Below, in pieces: positions 50,801 to 61,016 of a stretch of DNA of 64,000 bases. A model generated the notes under the pieces. The model saw only the letters and a list, made by a program, of their open reading frames with translations, searched no databases and had not been told where the DNA came from. The DNA is taken from NCBI RefSeq assembly GCF_030247195.1, contig NC_080670.1, positions 40,409,524 through 40,473,523 on the forward strand. The letters run 5' to 3'. Origin of the DNA: Topomyia yanbarensis (lineage: Eukaryota > Arthropoda > Insecta > Diptera > Culicidae). Every line of letters starts with the position of its first letter. Within the stretch, counting starts at the first letter, position 1. A program made the translations under genes and the position numbers.

Positions 50801-53800
50801 CTTCTCGCGGTGACCGTCGTCACTCAAAATGACTCTGGGAATCGCTCTGCCAGGTGACTTCTGTCACCTTGGGTGACTATAGTCACCTAGGTGACTGCGG
50901 TGATCGCTTTTTTCGCTCTCACCTCACCCAACTAGGTGAGGTGACGGTGAGAATAGGGCCCCAGATGAAGCGAGTTATTCGATGGAAGCCGATAAACGAC
51001 CGAATCTGTGTGGTAAGAATTAAGGGCAAGTTCCTCAACTACAGTCTGATCAGTATTTATGCGCAAACTAACGACAAGCCGGATGATATAAGGACGCGTC
51101 CTATGAGAGCTTAGATAAAGCTTACGGAGATTGCCCAAGACAAGATGTTAAAATAGTCATCGGAGATGCTAACGCATAGGTTTGTAGAGAGCAGTTCTTT
51201 CACCCAATTATTGGTACGAAGAGTCTTCATTCTGCTACCCATTATCATTGGTAGCCTGCGCCATGTAAGATTCGCTGCTGCCAGGGGGACGGCAATCAGT
51301 AGTACCTATTTTGCATGTAAAGATATCCGAAAGCACTTTTTTCCAAATAGACCACGTACTTGTAGACGGACGGCATTTCTCCGACGTCATTGATGTGAGG
51401 ACATTCAGAGGCCCAAACAACGACTCGGATCATTATCTGGTAGTAGCGAAGATTCGTGCACGATTATCTAGCGTTACGAGTCCAAGAAGCAACATAACGA
51501 TGCGATTCAATATCCAACGAAGAATTCATATATTCTAAGAATATGGGCGGACGAAGAATTGCCTGCTAGTTGGCTGCTGGATGGACTCATTTGCCCCATT
51601 TACAAGAAAGGCCACGACTCGAGTGCGCTAATTACAGGGGGATATCTCTCCTGAACTCGGCGTACAAAATACTGTCGCGTATCCTGTTTAGCGGACTGAA
51701 ACCGCTTGAATCCTTCGTCGGCGTATCAGATGTTCAGCCTGCGAATGATGCTAGACAAATTCCGGGAGTACAACTTATAGACCCACCGCCTGTTCATTGA
51801 TTTTAAGGCTACGTACAACTCAATGCAAAGACATGAGCTGTTGGATGGTTCAAAATTTAGTATTTGGATTGCATATGACATCAAAACCTCATTTGTGACC
51901 TTAGATGGGCTGAAGCAAGCCGACATGTTACACCGGCCCGCAAACCTACCTGCGACGTGGTCAGGATCACCTTCGACTGCTTCTTATCGGATCCGGTGAT
52001 GATCATCAGACAGTTCATGTTCGGCGAGAAAGACAGTATCGACTGGTACTCGTACGTGCACAGTGTATTCCTCGACCGATGTTCCAGCAGATGTAGCCCC
52101 TTTTGGTCTACCGCCAGCCACAGTATCCGGGGCCAGTTGGAGGTAAACGATTGCATCACATCAAAAATGGTCGCCTTGTGTAGCGGCCAGCTTTGAATCA
52201 GATTGAGGAAGGACTTCTTCGCCTCGGCCGAAGTCATTCCTCGCAAGCTTTGATGATGCATGGCCACTCCCTCGTGCGGGATGTTCGGAACGAAGCGTGG
52301 CGGTAGACAGTGGGTCGCAATCGCTCGGTAATCCTGTACTACTTCCGTGCAGTCTCCCAGCTCCAGCTGGGCCTGCAGAGATGTTAACATAATCTGCAAT
52401 GGAGAAAGTCTTGATCTTCTGACCAAAGCTGTCAAAATAAACACGAAAATTTACCGCTTCCATTTCGGAAATAGGGAACCGCTCGGTGCGCAAACCATGC
52501 AGAACCTGATGATACAGCAGCTCCTTTTCAACCGGATCATCCAGATTCATGTACTGATCGCAGAATAGATGCTTCTTGAACAAAAAGAGATGATGCTGTC
52601 TGCGGCAGGCCGGAGGAAGACTAGAGCTTTGGTTTTGCTGAACTGCTTGAGCGGCTGCGGTACGATACTTTTCCCATTTGGACATCACATCTGCTACCTT
52701 TTCATCCGGGAGTAAACTACGGTCGGAAGCACCGAGAACTTCATAGATAGCATAGCCTAAAGATACATACAGGCAGCGTGAATACAGTTATCCAACAACG
52801 AATGAAAATAGTTACCTTGTGCATTTTCTTGCAGCCCGATTTTCTTTTTCACAATCTCCATCACCTCACGTGAGGTGGAGCTCGGATGGAACTCGACTGA
52901 ATGGTACTGCCCATCCATGAAGTGGAATCGGGCGTATATCGGTCTTCGGTTGATAGTACAGACGATCTCCTCCCGACTGGGAGGCCACTGCCGTCGGCGT
53001 GTGCCCTGCGTCTTGAAGAAACACTTCTCAGCAAATCGTGCATACTTGCCTTCTTCGGTGATGAAGTCGCTAGCACACCGTTTCAAATGACCTATCAAAT
53101 ATTTTCTAACTACTTTTTGCGGGGGAAGAATGACACTACATGCCAACGATAGCAGTGCCCAGTGGCGTAGGTTAACGCGTGAATTGGGATCCGGGTGATC
53201 AGTGGTTTGTTTGATCAGCTGCAGATAGAGTTCGTTCAGTAGAGATTCTTTGCGCATGCAACGATCCATGATCGATTGGATCAGGGTGATGTGTTCGTCT
53301 TCAGCCCGTTGAACAGTTTCTCCTGAAATAAAACAAAATTCTTTATTGAGTATGAATATGATCGTATCGGCAATGTTACCGTTTTGTCCCAGACCGGCGT
53401 AGGTTAAAATCGAGTTAAACACCTGTACCATAGCCTGTTCTTCCTGATCTGGTAGCTTGCTCATGCTCTGCGGTAAGGGTTGTCTACTGAAGGCCCAGTA
53501 AGCGTGTGGGAAGCCTTTGTAGGTTTCACCATGATCATGTACGGGGCTGCCGTGTTCGGCCCTCAGTTTCTCCAGGCGGTGCTTTGACAATCTTCGCAAT
53601 GTGTTTCTTAGAAAACCACCGCTAGGGTCTTGAGGCTTCCGCAGGATTTCGGCATCCACCAGGTGTCGCCGACATACAACCACATTGTGATGCAGCCTGA
53701 CGCGATCTTCGTTGGTGATCCCCTTGCTTTTCTTCGCGGGGACCTCATTCTCCGTGATCCAATTGGAGAGCGCCGGGAAGTAGGACACTATCAACGAACC

Positions 53801-56800
53801 AATCTCGTTCTTCTGTGACGTTTCGAACACGAAGCATCGCTGCTGATCAGTGGTGGTGGTTGTGCTTGTATGGCGGTTCAGGCTGATCGTAATGAAGCTA
53901 TCGCTCGGATCTAGCATGATCGACTCGATTTCGCTGTAGCGGAACTCGTACAACACAAACTTGTCGTCCGGTTTGATCAGTATGATACCTTCGCAGTTCA
54001 CACCGAGGATCAGACTATTTCCGTAGCTCCAATAGCCCCGGTACGATACAGCGAACATAGTCGTTCCGTACAGCGGATACTGCATCACACAGGAAAGATA
54101 CAAGACCTTAGCGGTTAGTTCCGTACGACCGGAGCCGTACTGGCGATGGGCCTGGGCCAGAATCGGCACCCAGAACTGTTCCTCACGGGTTTTCGAAATG
54201 CGCTCAGGCAGGTAGCTGGCCACGTCTGAGTAGTACTCCGGTTTCGGCTGATTGGAGGGATCACCGAGTGCAACCTGAGCCTGCAGGCCGGCCAGCTGGA
54301 GGGCTACCTTCTCGGACACCGGGAAGTCGTCGCACTGGAAGCGGCAACAGATTAGTACAGATAATAGGAGAAAAATCGGTTGGACTATACCTTCACGACA
54401 CTGTAAACGGCCTGAGCATACAGCATGTTGACTTCCACTGGATCTTGCGACAATTCGCGGGTACTTTTGAACAGACGCTTCTTAAACACGAATCGGTTCT
54501 CGCCGGAACCTAGCGTTGTGGCGTTCTTCCGCAGTGTGGAGCTTCCTGCATGAATTTTCGTTTGTTTGCTGCAATGAAAATAATCCACCATACGGAAAAC
54601 AAACAGCAGATTAAAACCAAAATTCTAGTTTCTATCCGGCTGTTGTGAAATGTTAAGGTCCAATCCCTGACGTGTCAGTTTGAAAGTAAATTTGATCATG
54701 TGGTGTAGTAGTTCGGCACGTCTTTGCTCTGTAGCTCTTCCGGCAGTTTAAGGTATAGGAAAATGCGATACGCTCGCCGGTTGACTTTCTTCACGATGTT
54801 ACTCTGGCGGCAGCCTTGATCACGTCCACTGGAAGGAAGCGGCAGGACATTCGGAGGTTAGAATCTGTTGTAAAATGTTTAGCCCTGTGCACAAACTTCC
54901 ACAGCAAACCCAACTTCCATTATTGGCAAACAGTACACCTCCAGAAGTCCCTAGCTACCAGGTTGATGATCGATGAACGCTGTATACAAATGTACTCGAT
55001 GGTGATTGGGGGGAGGAACTCGAATATTACCGGGACCTTCCTAGTAGTATCAGTAACTCTTTCTCACTCCTGGTGTTAAATTTGGCACGTCCGATGTCAA
55101 ATAATTTTTTACATATTTACAGGTTCGTTCGTCACAGTCGTAAAGTCAATGTCCATTTACAGCCAAGCCAAAAACCACTTAATGTTAGCAACAATTTTGA
55201 ACTCAAAAGTCTTGTAACATATACAATCAACGAAGGTACTTACGCCTCCCAGGCAGCAATTATGTCGTACAGGTAATCGTGCGACTTAACGTGCTCCTCC
55301 CCGTCCGGTCGAGACTGGTAAATGGCCCAGCCTTCGATATTGCACAAACCTAGCTTCTCGGCTAGCTTCGCTACGGCATCACTAGCCGTGTCCGTCGGAT
55401 GGACATCAATTGCTTTGGTGCGGCCATCCAGGAAGAAGAATCGACAGACAATTGTGCCTAAACGACGCATAGCCTGTAAGGAAAAACAGTTCGAGTCCTG
55501 TTACGAGTTTTTACTTAAAAATACTCACCGCAACTTCCACGCTAGAAGGTGGATACTGCCGACATCGAACTTTGGTGTTCTTGCAGTTGTCCAAGCACCA
55601 CTGCACATATTGTCTCAACTTCCCCTCTAACGTTTCCAGATTCTTTTTCAGGAAGCTTACAAAGTATCGGAACAGCATCTTACTTGGCTGAAATGCCACG
55701 ATTGTTAGGCAGAGCAACAACCACACGCGATCAGTCCACTCCACGCTCGGGTTGTTGGTAGACTGTCGCATGCATTGCACAAAGATCTCGTCCCGCAATT
55801 CTTCCCGCTCAATACCATGCCCGATGATGAACTGAATGACTTGCAGTTCCCGCTCGTTGTTCAATTCACCTCGAATGTATTTGCATAGATCCTGGAAAGT
55901 AAAATTTCCGTTAAACGTCTTTTGTCGTCTAGTTCTAGCTCGATCCTACTCTAAAAATATTGCACGCAATGGTGACATTCTCCGGATCGTACATATGAAT
56001 GTGCGACGAAGGAATCGTGTTCCCGCGGTAGTACGTAATCATCTCATACTTTGGCACCATATCCACCGACTTGCGTCCCTTCCGGGTCAGTGTAGCCATG
56101 ATCGTACCCTCGGGAGACCTCTCGTGCGTATTGTAGAAACTCTCGGCAAACTCCAAAATGTCGTAGTACACATCGTCCCGCAGTAACTCCTTCTCCCGTT
56201 CGGTAATATCCATCTGTTGCATTTCCTGTAGTTTTTTCTCAACTCGATACTTCCTTCGCTGTTCCCGTTCTGCAAATGGATGCCCCGTACCGGTCGAGGA
56301 AGCTCTTGAACTCGGTCGGCTGTGCTTCGGCGAAGAGGGACTCATTGGTCCGCCAGAACCACGCTGTACGGGACTCGCCGAACGGATCACCGCCGGACTC
56401 TTCGGTCGCAGCTTGTGTCCTGCTGTTCCGTTCTCCATGTGCACCGGTTGATGAATTACGCCGTGAGCATGCACTGGTGGTGGCGGAGCAGGAGCGTGAC
56501 TATTTTGCTGCTGCTGCTGTTGTATTTGTTGTTGTTGTTGCAGTTTCTGTTGTAGCTGGTGCTGATGGGCGACTAGTTGCTGTTGTTGTTGCTGCTGCTG
56601 CTGTAACTGTTGCTGCTGCTGCAATTGTTGCTGCAAAACGGCAGAATGATGCTGGTGAGTTTGCGTCGCTGGTAGTTGGTGCTGAGGAACGGGAGGAACT
56701 TTCTCGTGAATCTCCGGTGGTGGTGGAAGTTCCTTCAGATGTATAACAGCTTCATAGATAGGCTCCTCCGTTCGTCTAACCTGGGTCAGTGAGGACGGAA

Positions 56801-59800
56801 TCGGAACCGGAGCTGGCAGTGCGCTGTTGTTGTTGTCGATTGGGATCGGAGGCGGGGGCATCGTTGGTTCGGGTAACGATGGAACTCTGTGCGAGAAGAA
56901 AAAAAAATAATTATTACTTTCACAATAAATGCATTCGAATCGCTGTAGAACAGATCGACGAGAATAGACAAACAATTTATTGTATGCGGATCACGTCCGA
57001 TCTATTCACACAAAAAACGGTTAACGATCGTAAAAGAATTGACGTCAGCAAATCAAATGAAAATTACACATACCCCAATGGCTTCGGCGTAGTCGGTTTG
57101 GTGCTAACAATGGTGTTATTATTATTGTTGTTATTATTATTCGGCCCAATTCCGTTGACAAGTGACGACTTGCTGTTGAAATTATTATTCCGCTCACAGG
57201 TCAGTCCTTCAATTTCCTGCTGGATCACCGATTCCAGCTCGACGTCCAGATCCTCCACCAAATGGTCCATCTTTTCGCCGATTTCATCAATGATGGCATT
57301 GCTGTTCGGTTGCACCTCGCTGAGGAAGGCGAACAGATTGTCAAGATCTACCGATTCGTTACTCTGCTGGTGGGCATGATTAGCGGAAGCGATCCCGGCA
57401 GGAGCACCGACCGCACCCGGTGCGATATTTCCGTTGAGCTGCGAATCTTTGCCGGCACCGGTTACATTAGAGTTGTTATTATTATTGGCCGCATGCTGCT
57501 GCTGCTGCGAGTGCAGTTTGGAGTTAATTTGTTCGGCCATTTGCGACAGCGCAAGGATCTCTTGCTTTGCGGCTCTGTGAAGTTAGGTAGGCGGGTTAGG
57601 GGGAGAAAAATTATGTCGATTAGATTCGGAGTCTGTTAGTTTGGGCGCCGTTGAAAGCGTACAGATAAACAAAGCTGGCCATGAAATGGAAAGTCAAAGT
57701 TTTGGTTGTGTCAATTCGCTCGCCAAAGCGAATTTAAAGTTGTGAAATAAATGTTAACAAGTGTCCTTTGTATTTTTTCAGATTTCGGCTTCTTGGAATC
57801 AACCGAGTATGAATATTTTGATGTATATAATCAGAATAAAAATAGAAACTATTGAGTAAAAAAGCAGCGTGATGAACGTTACGACTAGAAAATGTAAAAT
57901 TGAGAAATAAAAACGGATTGATTTATTGTTTCAAAATGGTATGCCGCAACATTCTGACAACGATGATAACGCAATGACGACGTAAATGTTGTTCTACGCT
58001 AACAAACACTACAATCAAAAGCAGCACAGTACAGTGATGATACGACATGAGCACGGCACAGAGCAAGCATCTTTCAGGCACTATACTAACAAAGACAGAC
58101 AGAATGTTACCGACTCACCCTAACTCAGAGCTTACACGGTGTCCATCACTACTATTACGCATGCTTTGTGATTTAGTCATAATTTGAGGTCATTTCAATA
58201 AGCAACAAGATTCCAAGCAAAATCGAGAAGAAGGATGCAAAGATGTTTTTAGATGAACCAACACACTATCTATCGTTTTCTAGCAATCGAATCGTGACGT
58301 TATTGATTTAGTTTTGGCACTTATTTTCTATCATTATAGGATACTCATTCACATTACAACAGCGGTTAGAAGTACCGAAAGTAAGATCAAAAGTAGGACC
58401 AAGGTTAAATTGGCAAAGCTGAAAACGTCGATAAGTTTCAAATTGTTAGTATTAAATAGAAGCAGTTAGCAATGGAAGCTATTCACTATAGCAGCATTCT
58501 GTCAAAATATGTTTTTTTTCGTTCCGATAATTCATAACAATCATTCATAATTCATCCGTTAGAAACTACACAAACACTACCAAATATCAAAAGTTACGAG
58601 CAAACCATCCCACCCAATACATAAACAGAACCTCCAAACCAACTGACCTCTCGCTCTCCTCCAGCGCCTTCCGATCGGCTTCGGCTTGTGCCGCCTCACG
58701 CTCCCTCCGTTCTGCTTCCATGCGTTCCCGTTTGCGCATTTCTTCGTCCACCCGGCGCATCTCGCGCAACGCCGCGGCTACCTCCCGGGCGAAAACTCCC
58801 CGCAAATGACTCTGAATAACAATGGCCGCCCGACGTTTCTTAAGAAACTCGATCCGTAACTTCCAACCGTTGTACGCGTGCTGAATACGAAGAGCGGCAG
58901 CGCGGAACTTCCGATAACCTTGCTGCTGGCTGAAGCGTTTCCAGTTCCGCTGAATGACTAGAGCTTTCGAGTTGATAACTTGCTTGCGAGCGTCTTCCAG
59001 CGGCTCGTGCACCACGCTGCGCAGAAATACTTTGGTTTTGCCCATTTGCCATTCCGTTGGAGGTACGTTCAGTTCTCGGATCACGGACAGGGCTTGGTCG
59101 ACGCTGGGGAGATTCTGGAAACGTTTCGTCAGACATTGATACCGCTGCACAAAGTCATCGAAGGTTAAATGTACGGGAAATCCTTCCCGTCGAATTCGGA
59201 TGATGTCCAGCATCCCGAGGTACCGTAGCTGATCGAGCACCATCTGATCGTCGTAGTCATTCGATAGTTTGTCCGCGTTTGGCTTGATACATCGCACGTA
59301 CCATGGATTCGTACTCTGCAGTACGTCAACCAAAGCCTGCAGTTGCTGCCGGAAGGTATCACTGACCGTCAGTTTCCCCTTGGACGTTCCCCGCGAGACA
59401 GTTCCTACGGTAGGAGCTGTCTGTACCTGTTGGATCGACAATAGATCCTGAAAGGATGCGATTTCCTGGACAAAAGTATTCGAACTTCTACTCATATGAT
59501 CGAACAGCACGTCCTGTTGGACGTCACGATTCTTGTCCACGAATCCTTTGACGGTGTAACTTACACAACCCGCGTAGTGCCGAATACCGAACTCCGATTC
59601 CCAGTGCCGCCGGTCTTGACCTTTAACGTAGCTCGGGTGACTCTCGAACTCCGAGTGAAGGTTCGTAAGGTAGGCTATGTCCGAACCCTTCGGCATATGG
59701 CACTGTTCGGTTAGCAGTTTCAGAATACATCGTGGAGGCTTCTCGATCAGCTCCAAGCACTGGGTGTTGTCGGTGAACTGAATGTGGGAGAACTTGATCT

Positions 59801-61016
59801 CCTCTTGGCGGTACTGTTTTAAAACAAATGAGTTTAAAGGTTATATTGTGAATATCTACAAGTGACTGGTTGTACTTACGATTTCCTGTTCCAACGCAAA
59901 AACGTAGTGATTGAAGAATTTGTGCAGTTTCTCATTGGTGTAGTTGATACACAGCTGTTCGAACGAGTTGGTGTTAAAATTTTCGAATCCGAAAATGTCC
60001 AACACTCCGAGAAACAGGGACGCATCCTGCCCTGGATTGATACAGGTGTTTATGTGACTGATCAACCAGGCGAAAGTTCTGGAGTACAAGGCTTTAGCCA
60101 TAGCATGTCGATTCTCCCGAGCTTCTTGCAATTTCAGCGGGATTTCCGTGATATTCCCGCGCACGTTGATCTGCCGTGTGATCAAAGCCTGCTCCAAATC
60201 GTCCTCCTGAAGTCCTAACAGATCCGCTACTATCGGAACAATAGCTTTGTCCTCCTGAGCCAGCTCGCACCGTTCACCGTCAATATCGGCGAAATTTAAA
60301 TTACCTAACCAAATTATGGCACTTAGCACCCTAAAGATCCCATCGATCAAAGGCTGCGAGATCTGAAGCACATTGAACGCCAGCCTTAAGGCTTCAAATT
60401 TTTTCGACTCCGCAGCTACATCCATGATAACCTCACCGGTCGATCCGCACGAGTTCAGATACCGATAGAAGGACACATCGTTCAGATGCAATGCGGTGGC
60501 CAGTTCCTTATTGTTCCTGCCCTCGGCCACCAACTGGTACAGGACGTGGTAGTTCCGCTCGCCCGGACTCTGAAACGTTATCCGGGACTGTTCGAGCAGA
60601 TAGTCCTGGATGATGCAACCGCGAATGCACCACTTGGAGTCGAAGCAGACCTGCATGAACTTACCGAAGCGGGAACTGTTATCGTTTCGGATCGTTTTCG
60701 CATTTCCGAACGCTTCCAGGATCGTGTTCGCCTCGAGGATCTGCTGCTGAACCCAAGTCGACACGTCACACGTCACCGAGCAGAGATACTGGAGGATGAA
60801 CTTGGTTGTTTCCGTTTTTCCAGCACCCGATTCGCCCGATATTACACATGACTAAAATGGTAGTTTGGAATAAAAGGTTCTCTGTGAATTAAGGATTGAT
60901 AATCTGACCTGATTTGTACTGTCATCTCGAATATTTCTGTAGGCCGCCTCCGCTAAGGCGAATACGTGGGGTTCTAAATGTCCTAATTTTTGGCCGTGGT
61001 ATTTGGTTACGTATTC
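44825..61016 (-). CDS. Myo10A: Unconventional myosin, class XV-like (MyTH4-FERM), 5' partial
   Basis: Actin-based motor with a cargo- and membrane-binding tail. Thirteen exons with agreeing phases: 61016-60909, 60851-59880, 59813-58648, 57574-57074, 56886-55950, 55891-55529, 55473-55244, 54568-54391, 54334-53380, 53322-52816, 52756-52455, 52393-51950, 45106-44825 (TAA). They encode 2,314 residues. Order: motor with P-loop GESGAGKT (about residue 42), switch [10 protein letters not shown] and switch [10 protein letters not shown]; three IQ motifs (about 645-720); charged EK/ER helix; Asn/Gln- and Pro-rich linker with polyQ; MyTH4-1 (about 1160-1349); FERM-1 (about 1350-1660); spacer; MyTH4-2 (about 1765-1950); FERM-2 (about 1950-2221); Q/P-rich tail with ten glutamines. 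I see no SH3 domain between the two tail modules. The first motor exons (before EYVTKYHG) are not in the window. By family knowledge the layout fits fly Myo10A/sisyphus and vertebrate MYO15; MYO7 is less likely. Confidence 0.93.
45228..45330. repeat. Repeat shared with 20935-21030
   Basis: GTTGGGACTGTGGCCGC, ATATGGCGCCATTGATA and GGGGGATAGACCACTACTG, just inside the last myosin intron. Confidence 0.7.
45650..47190. repeat. Pair of diverged direct repeats
   Basis: 45650-45930 and about 46860-47185 share, in order, an ATGGCG(G/T)CC segment, GAAACGAAGCTT / GAAACAAAGCTT, TTTCTTCTT tracts and CACACAGAAAAAAA with ATGTGTACACC / ATGTGCCCACC. Minus-strand ORFs here (for example 46964-46653) are not supported as genes. 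Confidence 0.5.
45956..46190. mobile_element. Palindromic MITE, 235 bp
   Basis: GACGCTGAATCTCTCTGG with ATAAAGACTCG pairs with CGAGTCTTTATCCAGAGGG and ATTCAGCGTC. The interior GTCAGTGCCATTCCAATCG matches part of the 47655 element, suggesting relatedness. Confidence 0.8.
47655..47816. mobile_element. Palindromic MITE with 8-bp target duplication
   Basis: Ends CTGAGTGCATATAAGGAGAG and CTCTCCTTACATACTCAG, flanked by ggtagcgc at 47647-47654 and 47817-47824. An 8-bp duplication fits the hAT superfamily. Confidence 0.85.
48149..50962. mobile_element. Satellite-bearing TIR transposon, 2.8 kb
   Basis: Ends GGGGCCCTATTCTCACCGTC and GACGGTGAGAATAGGGCCCC, with subterminal zones full of GTCACC/GGTGAC dyads. 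It carries array C and no transposase. It splits an RTE endonuclease reading frame. No clear target duplication was found. A partial sister copy is at 17041-18080. Confidence 0.8.
48430..50665 (+). repeat. 117-bp satellite array C with 351-bp higher-order period
   Basis: About eighteen units. Units come in three types: type 1 has CGCCAGTCGTCAATTTTGG, types 2 and 3 have CAATCGTCAATTTTCGCATT. Type-1 units recur near 48771, 49122, 49473, 50057 and 50411, mostly 351 bp apart. Because 117 is a multiple of three and the array is homogeneous, a 650-codon frame stays open (48617-50569). I regard that as a consequence of the period, not a gene. Confidence 0.92.
53323..53379 (-). other. 57-nt stop-free intron in the myosin gene
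   Basis: GTAACA donor and TTTATTTCAG acceptor. The length is divisible by three and it contains no stop, so ORF callers read through it. Splicing joins GLGQNG to ETVQRAED inside the second MyTH4 domain. Retention would insert 19 residues. Confidence 0.8.
54696..54828 (-). CDS. Candidate alternative terminal exon of the myosin gene
   Basis: This lies in the intron between exons 55473-55244 (ending in phase 2) and 54568-54391. It has a good acceptor (TTCCTTCCAG) and the correct phase (2+133 nt is a multiple of three). It stays open for about 44 codons, beginning [14 protein letters not shown] and ending KDVPNYYTT, then TGA. Codon third positions are rich in G/C, like the neighbouring coding exons and unlike intron DNA. 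I see no compatible donor in it, while the direct joint 55244 to 54568 gives a clean FERM-1 sequence. If used, it would truncate the protein after the F1 lobe of FERM-1. It could instead be a chance ORF or a relic exon. I see no AATAAA close downstream. Confidence 0.35.
57575..58647 (-). other. Myosin intron, no further feature seen
   Basis: A 1.07-kb intron between the IQ/charged-helix exon (donor GAG|GTCAGT at 58647) and the Asn/Gln-rich linker exon (acceptor TTCACAG). AT-rich. I see no ORF or clear repeat in it. Confidence 0.7.

Larger units (their letters stand above)
47930..51920 (+). pseudogene. RTE-like retrotransposon, decayed and split by a transposon
   Basis: 47930-48148 reads, with frameshifts, [19 protein letters not shown] and [20 protein letters not shown]. 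After the 48149-50962 insertion the frame resumes as [20 protein letters not shown], then [15 protein letters not shown], a degenerate GDANA and [20 protein letters not shown] with [17 protein letters not shown] (endonuclease end). The RT start is [31 protein letters not shown] and later LFIDFKA. Stops and frameshifts throughout. It lies antisense in the last myosin intron. Confidence 0.75.
45107..51949 (-). other. Last intron of the myosin gene, filled with mobile elements
   Basis: This 6.8-kb intron lies between the F3 lobe of FERM-2 and the final Q/P-rich exon. Donor is CAG|GTAGG at 51949, acceptor CTTGTAG at 45107. It contains two palindromic elements, a pair of roughly 300-bp repeats, an RTE-like retrotransposon on the opposite strand and, inserted in that, a 2.8-kb TIR element with the large satellite array. 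Confidence 0.85.

Noticed and set aside
52757..54319. Single 520-codon exon
   Set aside because: It contains the 57-nt stop-free intron and runs past the donor at 52815, so the true exons are 54334-53380 and 53322-52816.
54703..54832. Constitutive myosin exon between 55244 and 54568
   Set aside because: No donor of the needed phase, and the direct joint 55244-54568 already gives an in-frame, family-like F1-F2 linker. Retained only as a possible alternative terminal exon.
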